NCBI GenBank assembly: GCA_020724025.1
Contig: DYHU01000201.1
Location: 1-7,271 of the forward strand
DNA: 7,271 nucleotides
Direction of reading: 5' to 3'
DNA from: Syntrophorhabdus sp.
GTDB taxonomy: Bacteria > Desulfobacterota > BSN033 > UBA1163
Position numbers and translations under genes: made by a program. Of the stretch, positions 1 to 5,513 are shown one piece after another (the first letter of the stretch is position 1; the number at the start of each line of letters is the position of its first letter). The notes beneath the pieces were generated by a model. That model searched no databases. It saw nothing but the letters and a program-made list of their open reading frames with translations, and was not told the DNA's origin.

Positions 1-43
1 GATTGTATCCGGAATTCCGCTACGCTTCACTCCGTATACAATC
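1..43. repeat. Palindromic repeat at left edge
   Basis: The first 13 bases (GATTGTATCCGGA) match the reverse complement of bases 31-43 at 12 of 13 positions. They enclose an 17-nt spacer rich in short palindromes such as GGAATTCC. This would fold into a strong hairpin. It has the look of a dispersed REP-like unit, and its left boundary may be cut by the window. No coding sequence is visible here. Confidence 0.55.
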
Positions 44-52
44 TTTATCGTT

Positions 53-74
53 AGGGATTAACAATCCCTCCTTT
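53..74 (+). terminator. Weak terminator-like hairpin
   Basis: AGGGATT (53-59) and AATCCCT (63-69) form a perfect 7-bp stem with a 3-nt loop, followed by CCTTTT. The T-run is short, so this is only a possible intrinsic terminator for a plus-strand gene lying left of the window. It could equally be part of the edge repeat. Confidence 0.3.
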
Positions 75-194
75 TACACAGATTTTATCAGAGAACTCTA
101 TCGATGAAACTTCCGGGGACTGAACGTACTAAATCTTTTCAATAGCAAGTGGAATTCACCCAAAAGCATGGGGATGCTCCTTTGCTCTTGCGGA

Positions 195-222
195 TTGGGA
201 GGGGAAAATTTTAGACTATATT
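195..222 (+). promoter_or_regulatory. Candidate promoter for the phosphatase pair
   Basis: TTGGGA (195-200, 4/6 to the sigma-70 -35 consensus) is followed after 16 nt by TATATT (217-222, 5/6 to the -10 consensus). Transcription would start near 229, just ahead of the Shine-Dalgarno AAAGGAG (238-244) of the next gene. The call rests only on consensus matching. Confidence 0.4.
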
Positions 223-254
223 TGATTTGAGAATATGAAAGGAGTTTTTTTGGA

Positions 255-890
255 TTGATTAAGATCTATATTGCACGGCATGGGGAGACGACCTGGAACG
301 CAATTGGGAAGATTCAGGGCTGGAGTGATCCGGAGCTGAGCCCCTTAGGCTTTGCCCAGAGTCTGTCTCTGCTCGAACATCTCAAAAACCAGCCCCTCAG
401 AGCCGTTTACAGCAGTGATCTCCAGAGGTCCTTTCTCACCGCCCAGCCCATTGCCAAGCACCTTGGCCTTCCCATTTTAAGACAGACCGAACTCAAAGAG
501 ATCGGCTTCGGGATTTTGGAGGGTAAGAACCTCTTTCAATTTGATGAGGAACTGAAGAATCAATGGAATCGGTTTAAGGATGATCGGTTTTCTTATCGAA
601 TTCCAGGAGCGGAGAACTATTCAGATGTGGCCATTCGGTTAAGGCCTTTTATGGAGAGAATCTTACATCAACATGAAGGCGAGGAAATCCTGATCGTCGG
701 CCACAGGGTTGTCAACCGGTTACTGATCGGGATGTTTCTGGAATTTCCTCTGGAGAAGACCCTGAAGATCGAACAGACGAACGATTGCCTCTATCTGATC
801 GAACGAAACGAAGAGACCAGAGTCTTTCACTATCTTAACGGAGAGGTTAGGGAAGGGCTTCTTCTCGTGGGCAGGGAGATCAGTTTATGA
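255..890 (+). CDS. Histidine phosphatase family protein (phosphoglycerate mutase-like)
   Basis: A 211-aa cytoplasmic phosphatase of the branch-2-like histidine phosphatase (PGAM/CobC-type) fold, which removes phosphate through a phosphohistidine intermediate. The RHG signature is at residues 8-10 (His9 is the nucleophile), followed by TTWN (12-15), the second pocket Arg (R58 in SSDLQR), a conserved Glu region (ELKEIGFGILEG, 79-90) and the second catalytic His (H150 in VGHRVVNR). All catalytic residues are present and the length is normal for the family. The start is TTG, chosen because AAAGGAG lies 10 nt upstream and the RHG motif would otherwise be lost. It is followed after 38 nt by a HAD phosphatase on the same strand, so the two probably share a message. 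The substrate cannot be read from sequence: alpha-ribazole phosphatase, phosphoglycerate mutase-like and broad phosphatase activities all share these motifs, and no cobalamin genes are nearby. Confidence 0.9.
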   Translation: MIKIYIARHGETTWNAIGKIQGWSDPELSPLGFAQSLSLLEHLKNQPLRAVYSSDLQRSFLTAQPIAKHLGLPILRQTELKEIGFGILEGKNLFQFDEELKNQWNRFKDDRFSYRIPGAENYSDVAIRLRPFMERILHQHEGEEILIVGHRVVNRLLIGMFLEFPLEKTLKIEQTNDCLYLIERNEETRVFHYLNGEVREGLLLVGREISL

Positions 891-923
891 CGAGGGACGA
901 GAGACGATAGACGACGGACGACG
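889..923 (+). repeat. Five-copy heptamer tandem array (GACGANR)
   Basis: Five perfectly phased 7-nt units fit the consensus GACGANR. They run from the last two bases of the upstream stop codon to the Shine-Dalgarno region (ACGGAGG) of the next gene. The array fills nearly the entire 38-nt intergenic gap. It is purine-rich and would not fold by itself. Similar GACGA-rich arrays are a form of simple repeat prone to slippage. Confidence 0.8.
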
Positions 924-928
924 GAGGC

Positions 929-1570
929 TTGACGGACATTAAGGCTCAAAACAGGAAGATCCGCTGTGTGATTTATGATTGTGATGGAGTTCTTTTTGAT
1001 TCCATCGAGGCCAATATGAGGCTCTATAACGACCTCTGTGCGGCCGTGGGCCGGATCCCGTTAAGGGAGGAAGAAATACAGTATGTCCACACCCATACGG
1101 TCTATGAGGCCATTCATTTCATCTTCGGCAAGGGAGACGAACTGGAGAAGAAGGCCCTGGAAGCGCTCAAGCAGGTCGATCTGAGAAATTACATCGTCTA
1201 TCTGAAGATGGAACCTCACCTTTTTCAGGCTTTAAATCGGTTGAAGGAGAATGGAATTCTCCGTGCCATCAATACGAACCGCACGACATCGATGAAGCAT
1301 ATTATGGACCGGTTTGACCTATGGCCTTTTTTCGATATGGTCGTCACCGCCTTCGATGTGAAACATCCGAAACCCCATCCCGAATCGATTGAGAAGATAC
1401 TTCAGAACTTCAACTTAAGCAAAGGGGAGGTCGTTTTTATAGGAGATTCGGAGGTGGACCAGCAGGCCGCTCGTTCATCAGGCGTTCCGTTTATCGCTTA
1501 TAAAAATGGAGCCATCGAAGCGGATTCCCATATCGACGACCATCTCGATCTCTTCCATTTCCTCACCTAA
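929..1570 (+). CDS. HAD superfamily IA hydrolase (phosphoglycolate phosphatase-like)
   Basis: A 213-aa haloacid-dehalogenase-type phosphatase, cytoplasmic, Mg2+-dependent. Motif I is DCDGVLFDS (17-25), with nucleophile D17 and acid/base D19. A helical cap follows at roughly 30-95. Motif II is NTN with T116, the motif III Lys is K148 in KHPKPHP, and motif IV is GDSEVD (172-177) with D173 and D177. The arrangement matches subfamily IA enzymes of the Gph/PpaX/beta-phosphoglucomutase group, but the substrate is not determinable. The start is uncertain. TTG at 929 lies only 1 nt after GGAGG (923-927), which is too close for normal initiation. ATT at 938 has an ideal 10-nt spacing, and GTG at 968 would begin just before motif I. 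The gene probably forms a unit with the upstream histidine phosphatase. Confidence 0.9.
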   Translation: MTDIKAQNRKIRCVIYDCDGVLFDSIEANMRLYNDLCAAVGRIPLREEEIQYVHTHTVYEAIHFIFGKGDELEKKALEALKQVDLRNYIVYLKMEPHLFQALNRLKENGILRAINTNRTTSMKHIMDRFDLWPFFDMVVTAFDVKHPKPHPESIEKILQNFNLSKGEVVFIGDSEVDQQAARSSGVPFIAYKNGAIEADSHIDDHLDLFHFLT

Positions 1571-1602
1571 ACCCTCCCTTCTGTCGTCATCCGAGTGAAG
1601 TA

Positions 1603-1623
1603 CCCCGCAGCAGAGCTGCGGGG
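1603..1623. repeat. Perfect 9-bp hairpin, GC-rich
   Basis: CCCCGCAGC (1603-1611) pairs perfectly with GCTGCGGGG (1615-1623) around a 3-nt AGA loop, 33 nt after the HAD stop codon. No T-tract follows on either strand, so it may limit 3' decay but is a poor terminator. An 11-nt core of it (CAGCAGAGCTG) recurs at 1954-1964. Confidence 0.75.
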
Positions 1624-1676
1624 CATCTAATTCTAAAAAAACTTTCCTCCCCCTTGAGAGACCGTGTCGCAATTAA

Positions 1677-1708
1677 CCGTTCCCCTTCGACACGCTCAGG
1701 ACGAACGG
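1677..1708. repeat. CCGTTC...GAACGG palindromic unit, copy 1
   Basis: The unit is bounded by CCGTTC (1677-1682) and GAACGG (1703-1708), with CCTTCGA and GCTCAGGAC inside. The sequence at 1773-1805 is an inverted, slightly diverged copy of it. This shows a repeat family present twice within the window. Confidence 0.65.
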
Positions 1709-1736
1709 CTAAGTAATTGATTTTTAATGTGCCGTG

Positions 1737-1842
1737 GTCTGTTCGTGGTGAGCCCTTCGACTCACCACTCAACGTTCGCCCTGAGGCTCTCGAAGGGACG
1801 AACGGTTCGCTCAGGACAGGCTCTGTCGAACCATGAACGGAC
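1737..1842. repeat. Compound palindrome with three internal hairpins
   Basis: The terminal arms 1737-1749 and 1830-1842 match in inverted orientation at 11 of 13 positions. Three stems lie inside. GTGGTGAG (1745-1752) pairs with CTCACCAC (1761-1768). CGTTCG (1773-1778) pairs with CGAACG (1799-1804). GGTTCG (1804-1809) pairs with CGAACC (1827-1832), supported by ACAG/CTGT. Transcribed, it would form a multi-branched cloverleaf-like structure, but it has no tRNA features. Confidence 0.65.
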
Positions 1843-1874
1843 TTATGACACATTCTCTGATGGGGGAGGATTAA

Positions 1875-1909
1875 GGTGGGGGTGATCATTAGATCATTTC
1901 CCCCTCACC
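1875..1909. repeat. Bulged hairpin GGTGGGGGTGATC / GATCA...CCCCCTCACC
   Basis: The arms 1875-1887 and 1892-1909 pair through TGATC/GATCA and G-rich/C-rich stretches, with small bulges and an ATTA loop. It sits just outside the right arm of the 224-bp block. Confidence 0.5.
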
Positions 1910-1913
1910 CTGA

Positions 1914-1936
1914 CCCTCTCCCCTCAGGGGAGAGGG
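1914..1936. repeat. Perfect 10-bp hairpin CCCTCTCCCC/GGGGAGAGGG
   Basis: A perfect 10-bp stem (1914-1923 with 1927-1936) closed by a TCA loop. It is followed by TAGGCC rather than a T-run. This is a very stable structure of REP type. The CCCTCACCCTGACCC stretch just upstream resembles repeats widespread in bacterial genomes. Confidence 0.7.
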
Positions 1937-1990
1937 TAGGCCATTCATCCTCTCAGCAGAGCTGGGGGTATTCTGGCACATTTTTTAAAA

Positions 1991-2019
1991 TTGCCTTTCT
2001 AAGGGTTTTTTGATAAAAT
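1991..2019 (+). promoter_or_regulatory. Promoter of the DUF2157 gene, implying a leaderless message
   Basis: TTGCCT (1991-1996, 4/6) and TAAAAT (2014-2019, 5/6) are separated by exactly 17 nt. Initiation would fall around 2026-2028, virtually at the ATG at 2029. There is no Shine-Dalgarno before that ATG (the bases are GACTCACC), consistent with a leaderless transcript. Confidence 0.55.
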
Positions 2020-2028
2020 AGACTCACC

Positions 2029-3264
2029 ATGCCTGTCCGGAAGGAAGATTTTTCTTTTCAGAGAAGACTTGAAAGCGAAGCAGAGGACTGGCTCAAGGAA
2101 GGGATCATCGACCCGGAGCAAAAGAACCGAATCCTTGAACGATACCGACTGCTTCAAAAAGTTGAAGAGAAGGCAGGTCCAGGAAAACTCATTACCACCA
2201 TCTCCATCCTCGGCTCCATTCTCGTCGGTATCGGCATCATCCTCTTCATCGCTTCAAACTGGTCAGCCATCCCCAGATGGGGGAAACTCTTTCTGATATT
2301 CATTTCATTGACGGGAAGTTATGGGCTCGGGTTCTATTTCCGCTATGAGAAGAAGAACTATCCAAAAGTGGGAGCCTCTCTTATTCTTCTGGGGTCGCTC
2401 ATCTTCGGGGCCGGGATCTTCTTAATTGCCCAGATCTATCATATCAAAGCCCATCAGCCAAACGGACTCCTTCTCTGGGGAGCAGGGGTTCTTCCCTTAG
2501 CCTATTATTTACGGTTCAAAAGTTTGATTTCCCTTGCCCTGATCGATCTCCTGATCTGGCTCGGGATGGAGGCTTTTTATCGGATGTCCTATTTCGAACG
2601 GGCGGATATTTCCGCCATCGTCCTCCTCTTCTGGATGGCCAGCCTCACCCTCTGGGCCATCGGGCTCTGGCACAAAGAATGGAAATCTCTCAAAACGATC
2701 TCCACGCCTTTCATTTTAATGGGAGCGCTGATCACTTTCTTCATCGGATTCCTTCTCACCTTCTTCAGGGCGGGCCTTTTGGAATTTGCGATCAAAATGC
2801 AATCCGGCTCGAACCTTTTTCTTGCCTTCTATCCGGGGTTGATGGTTCTGTTTCTCGTGGCGATGATTCTCCGGTATCTTCCGGACCAGAAGGAAAAGGG
2901 ATGGATTCCTGAAACCGTTGGCCTCTTCGTCCTGCTCGGGATTGCCTTTGTCCTCTCTTTTTATTTCCAGGAAATTCTTCTTACTTTTAAGAAAAACCTG
3001 AGGCTGATCTTTAACCTCATTTTTATTCTCGAGATCATCGGCCTCATCCTTCTCGGCTTCATCCGGAGGTATTCTGTCTATGTGAATATTGGCCTTCTCT
3101 TCTTTTTCCTCGATGTGGTCGCAAGGTATTTTGACTTTTTCTGGGAGCTTCTCCCCCGCTCTCTCTTTTTCATCCTCGGAGGACTTCTCCTCCTCTTCGG
3201 GGGAATCCTCCTCGAAAGGAAGCGGAGGAAGATCCTTGCTTCGTTCGAACTGAGGGAGGTTTGA
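2029..3264 (+). CDS. DUF2157 domain-containing polytopic membrane protein
   Basis: A 411-aa inner-membrane protein of unknown function. The first ~50 residues are a cytoplasmic helical segment (ESEAEDWLKEGIIDPEQ, 15-31) typical of DUF2157. Then come about 11-12 hydrophobic segments (roughly 57-76, 86-103, 115-136, 145-161, 165-183, 193-213, 227-247, 264-283, 297-314, 324-344, 350-365, 376-395). Family-like signatures are ASNWSAIPRWGK (75-86) and GGILLERKRR at the end. The length suits the longer DUF2157 forms that extend past the founding domain. The ATG start is supported by the family N-terminus despite having no Shine-Dalgarno; a promoter -10 box ends only 9 nt upstream. Three nucleotides separate its stop from the next gene, a GDYXXLXY protein. 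I know this pairing as a recurring one, suggesting a joint envelope role that the sequence does not reveal. Confidence 0.88.
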   Translation: MPVRKEDFSFQRRLESEAEDWLKEGIIDPEQKNRILERYRLLQKVEEKAGPGKLITTISILGSILVGIGIILFIASNWSAIPRWGKLFLIFISLTGSYGLGFYFRYEKKNYPKVGASLILLGSLIFGAGIFLIAQIYHIKAHQPNGLLLWGAGVLPLAYYLRFKSLISLALIDLLIWLGMEAFYRMSYFERADISAIVLLFWMASLTLWAIGLWHKEWKSLKTISTPFILMGALITFFIGFLLTFFRAGLLEFAIKMQSGSNLFLAFYPGLMVLFLVAMILRYLPDQKEKGWIPETVGLFVLLGIAFVLSFYFQEILLTFKKNLRLIFNLIFILEIIGLILLGFIRRYSVYVNIGLLFFFLDVVARYFDFFWELLPRSLFFILGGLLLLFGGILLERKRRKILASFELREV

Positions 3265-3267
3265 GGG

Positions 3268-3999
3268 ATGAAAATAAAATTCATCCTCCTGATCTTGTTG
3301 CAGGTGGTCCTCCTAACAGGAATGATTGCCTACCGGCAATACTGGGTGGTTACCGGGAAGAAGGTGATGTTGAGAACGGAACCCGTGGATCCCAGAGATA
3401 TCTTCCGGGGAGACTATGTGCAGCTCCGGTATGAGATTTCGACTCTCAATCTGGAAGAGATGGGGATTCAGCATCAGTTTCGGCCGATGGAAAGGATTTA
3501 TGTCCATCTTGAAAGAAGTCCGGATGGCACCTTCCGTGCCAGCTCTGTCAGTCGGGAGCTTCCCGAAGGGAAGACATTTATCCAAGGGAGAGCGAGGTTT
3601 TCAACGACATTAACGAGATGGGAAGTGACGTTAATGGATGATTCAGGACAGATTCACCTTTTGAGACCGCCATGGATGGGAAATGTCAAGAAGGGGGATC
3701 GGATGACCTTCTGCCTGGATGAAAGAGAGAGGGTGATCCAGAGTTTTAAAGAAGACGATGCCTACAAGCCTAAGTGCAGAGGCCGTTCCCTTCAAGGGGT
3801 CATTGAGGAAATTAAAACCTCCATATCGAGGGTCCTTGAGGTCGAATATGGCATTGAGAGTTTTTTTGTTGAAGAGGGAAGGGGGAGGAAAATCGAGTCT
3901 TCAAGGGATGCGAGAAAGGTGATCATTGAGGTTGCCCTTCGCAAAGATGGGAGAGGGACGATTACAGCTTTACTGATGGAAGGAAAGAGGTTTGAATAG
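3268..3999 (+). CDS. GDYXXLXY domain-containing membrane-anchored protein
   Basis: A 243-aa protein with one N-terminal membrane anchor or uncleaved signal (residues 4-22, very hydrophobic) and an extracytoplasmic body. The family signature GDYVQLRY is at 48-55, preceded by the usual TEPVDPRDIFR. The C-terminal half has the second characteristic block: VEYGIESFFVEEGRGRKIE (192-210), then a VIIEVALRKDGRGTI strand. The family has no known activity. The start is ATG with GGGAGG 8 nt upstream, inside the end of the DUF2157 gene, which ends only 3 nt before, so the two are translationally coupled. The region between blocks (about 84-175) holds one Cys at 149 and another at 170; whether they pair is unknown. 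It is most likely a partner of the membrane protein upstream. Confidence 0.85.
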   Translation: MKIKFILLILLQVVLLTGMIAYRQYWVVTGKKVMLRTEPVDPRDIFRGDYVQLRYEISTLNLEEMGIQHQFRPMERIYVHLERSPDGTFRASSVSRELPEGKTFIQGRARFSTTLTRWEVTLMDDSGQIHLLRPPWMGNVKKGDRMTFCLDERERVIQSFKEDDAYKPKCRGRSLQGVIEEIKTSISRVLEVEYGIESFFVEEGRGRKIESSRDARKVIIEVALRKDGRGTITALLMEGKRFE

Positions 4000-4033
4000 C
4001 GTGGCACGTAGTGGTGAATCCGGGGGGAGTGAT

Positions 4034-4378
4034 ATGACCAATGAATTTTACCCGAAGATGATTACCGATCTGCCTGAAGCGGATATTCCATTCAGAGGGG
4101 TGAAGGGATGGCTGCTCCAGGGGATAGGGAAGCAGGTCGTATTCTTGGATATAGAGCCTATCGGAGAGGTCTCCGAACATTCACATGGAGAGCAGTGGGG
4201 CTTTGTGATCGAAGGCGAGATGGAACTGACCATCAGCGGAGTCAAGAAAGTTTACCAAAAAGGTGATCATTATCATATCCCTGCCGGGTCAATCCATTCA
4301 GCCGTATTTAAAACCCAGGTGAGGGCCATCGATGTTTTTGCCGATGTGAATCGATACAGAGAAAAAGTTAAGGAGTGA
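4034..4378 (+). CDS. Small single-domain cupin protein
   Basis: A 114-aa soluble cupin, probably binding one divalent metal. Cupin motif 1 spans about 44-61 (GEVSEHSHGEQWGFVIEG), supplying H49, H51 and E53/Q54. Motif 2 is GDHYHIPAGSIHSA (77-90), supplying H88. No signal peptide is seen, and no substrate can be assigned, as small cupins range from enzymes to sugar or metal sensors. I chose ATG 4034, preceded by a GGGGGGAG run (4022-4029). The frame is open to a TTG at 3992, which would overlap the upstream gene, but the family-like part begins after 4034. It follows the GDYXXLXY gene by 34 nt on the same strand. Its last 11 nt overlap the end of apbE on the other strand. Confidence 0.83.
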   Translation: MTNEFYPKMITDLPEADIPFRGVKGWLLQGIGKQVVFLDIEPIGEVSEHSHGEQWGFVIEGEMELTISGVKKVYQKGDHYHIPAGSIHSAVFKTQVRAIDVFADVNRYREKVKE

Positions 4379-5468
4379 ATGAGATTATTGTTTTCAGATT
4401 TGGTGAGAAGAGGATCTTTCCTTCCTGATCCACGATGAGATATTCCACACCCTCGATCCTTTGACATAGAGCGTATCCCTTTTCAGGCCCTAAGACAAAG
4501 ACAGCTGTGGCCAGTCCGTCTGTTGTCATTCCATCTTTTGAAAGGATCGTTACACTCTGGCATCCGTCCGCCGGGAAACCCGTTTTCGGATTGAGGATAT
4601 GGTGATACCGCTTGCCCTGATGGAAAAAGAATTTTTCATAATCTCCTGAAGTGGCGATGGCTGAGTCCGACACGGAGATCGTTGCCATGACCTTCTCTGG
4701 CGATCTCGGGTCCTGGATCCCGATCGACCAGGGTTCACCTTTTTTTAAACCTCCAACCCTCAAATCTCCGCCGGCATTGACGATGAGGTTTTTATATCCC
4801 AGAGAGGTTAAGATTTCGAAGGCCCTGTCCACGGCGTAACCTTTGGCAATTCCTCCGAGATCGATGGCCATTTCCTTCTTTTTCAAAAAGACTTTCCCAT
4901 CGGAACGGGTCGATATATTTCTGAAATTGACCAGATCTAAAATCTTCTTTACCTCTTCGGAAGAAGGAGGAACTCCTTTCTCCCTTGCCTTCCTCCAGAG
5001 CTGTGTGAGGGGGGCGATGGTGATGTCAAATCCCCCTTCTGACATGCGTGATATCTCCTGTGCTTTTCTGATAACCTCAGATGTTTCTCGAGAGACTTCT
5101 ACCCATTCCTTTCCGGCAGAGCGGTTGAGACGGGATACATCGCTCGCCTCAATCCACGGGCTCATCAATTGCTCGATCCTCTTTATCTCCTGAAAAGCCT
5201 GCAGGGCAGCCTTTCTCGCTACCTCTTCGTCTTCGCTGAGGAGAGTAATTTCGATCATGGTCCCCATGGAAATTTGGTGGTATTTATAAAGGCCCAGCGG
5301 GTAGGAAAAATGGGGATAGGAGATTTGGAAGAGAACGATTAACAATATTAATATAGGAAATTTGACCTTTTGGATGGATATCTGATACAGACTTTTTTTG
5401 TCACCCTGAACTCGTTTCAGGGTCTGATAAGTATTCGGTTTTATGAGATGCTGAACCAAGTTCAGCAT
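4368..5468 (-). CDS. apbE: FAD:protein FMN transferase (ApbE)
   Basis: A 366-aa Mg2+-dependent flavin transferase that splits FAD and attaches FMN covalently to a Thr in target proteins, normally on the outer face of the inner membrane. Seen: MGTMIEI (68-74), DLGGIAKGYAVD (203-214), NAGGDLRVGG (231-240), SGDYEKFF (274-281), HHILNPKTGFP (289-299) and MTTDGLATAVFVLG (314-327), whose Asp/Thr cluster fits the Mg site. A hydrophobic segment at 37-59 serves as signal or anchor. There is no lipobox Cys. The first ~23 codons are encoded by a REP-like palindrome (5399-5472), so the N-terminus is atypical. ATG 5468 has GGGG 8 nt upstream, and no good alternative start precedes the hydrophobic segment. 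It lies 45 nt downstream of an FMN-binding redoxin gene, its evident substrate. The name apbE covers a family also called RnfF-like. Confidence 0.93.
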   Translation of the reverse strand: MLNLVQHLIKPNTYQTLKRVQGDKKSLYQISIQKVKFPILILLIVLFQISYPHFSYPLGLYKYHQISMGTMIEITLLSEDEEVARKAALQAFQEIKRIEQLMSPWIEASDVSRLNRSAGKEWVEVSRETSEVIRKAQEISRMSEGGFDITIAPLTQLWRKAREKGVPPSSEEVKKILDLVNFRNISTRSDGKVFLKKKEMAIDLGGIAKGYAVDRAFEILTSLGYKNLIVNAGGDLRVGGLKKGEPWSIGIQDPRSPEKVMATISVSDSAIATSGDYEKFFFHQGKRYHHILNPKTGFPADGCQSVTILSKDGMTTDGLATAVFVLGPEKGYALCQRIEGVEYLIVDQEGKILFSPNLKTIISFTP

Positions 5469-5472
5469 GACA
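5399..5472. repeat. Bipartite REP-like palindrome inside the apbE 5' end
   Basis: Two 27-nt hairpin units (5399-5425 and 5446-5472) in inverted orientation, bounded by TGTCA and TGACA and matching at 21 of 27 positions. The left stem is ACCCTGAA/TTCAGGGT (5403-5410, 5416-5423). The right stem is ATGCTGAAC/GTTCAGCAT (5448-5456, 5460-5468). The mismatches at stem positions 6-7 and 23-24 are compensatory, so both hairpins are preserved. This resembles a BIME-type pair. The right stem contains the apbE start codon. Confidence 0.8.
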
Positions 5473-5513
5473 AATTCCCCGATTGAATAATCTTAGAGAG
5501 ATCTCTTTTAGGA

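Larger units (their letters stand above)
1646..1869. repeat. Inverted-repeat-bounded 224-bp block
   Basis: The left arm (1646-1660, beginning CCTCCCCC) and right arm (1855-1869, ending GGGGGAGG) are inverted copies matching at 13 of 15 positions. They enclose about 194 nt containing two further palindromic elements. The layout is either a small MITE-like unit or one palindromic repeat split by insertion of others. No target duplication is evident. Confidence 0.5.
1571..1990. repeat. Gene-free cluster of palindromic REP-like repeats
   Basis: About 420 nt without a credible gene, packed with at least six hairpins of different sequence families, detailed in the following entries. No T-run follows any of the stems, so they are not standard intrinsic terminators. 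The composition differs sharply from the neighbouring coding DNA. The minus-strand open frame across this region (1587-1889) translates repeat sequence and is not believed. The cluster ends directly before the promoter of the DUF2157 gene. Confidence 0.8.

Noticed and set aside
255..890. Naming the first gene cobC or gpmB
   Set aside because: The catalytic residues are shared by many histidine phosphatases, and there is no cobalamin or glycolysis context.
889..923. CRISPR-like array
   Set aside because: The units are 7 nt and contiguous, with no spacers.
1478..1672. 64-aa minus-strand frame overlapping the HAD gene end
   Set aside because: Half lies antisense to a well-supported HAD gene and half in repeats; there is no recognizable protein.
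1587..1889. 100-aa minus-strand open frame across the repeat cluster
   Set aside because: It translates palindromic repeats, shows no domain, and has no ribosome site; repeat-driven frames of this sort are common artefacts.
1603..1936. Hairpins as intrinsic terminators for the HAD gene
   Set aside because: Stems are strong but none is followed by a T-run on either strand.
3992..4033. Extended cupin beginning at TTG 3992
   Set aside because: It overlaps the upstream gene and adds a low-complexity Ser/Gly stretch; the ATG at 4034 has a G-rich ribosome site.
4843..5193. 116-aa plus-strand frame inside apbE
   Set aside because: It is antisense to an unmistakable ApbE sequence and lacks a ribosome site or motifs.
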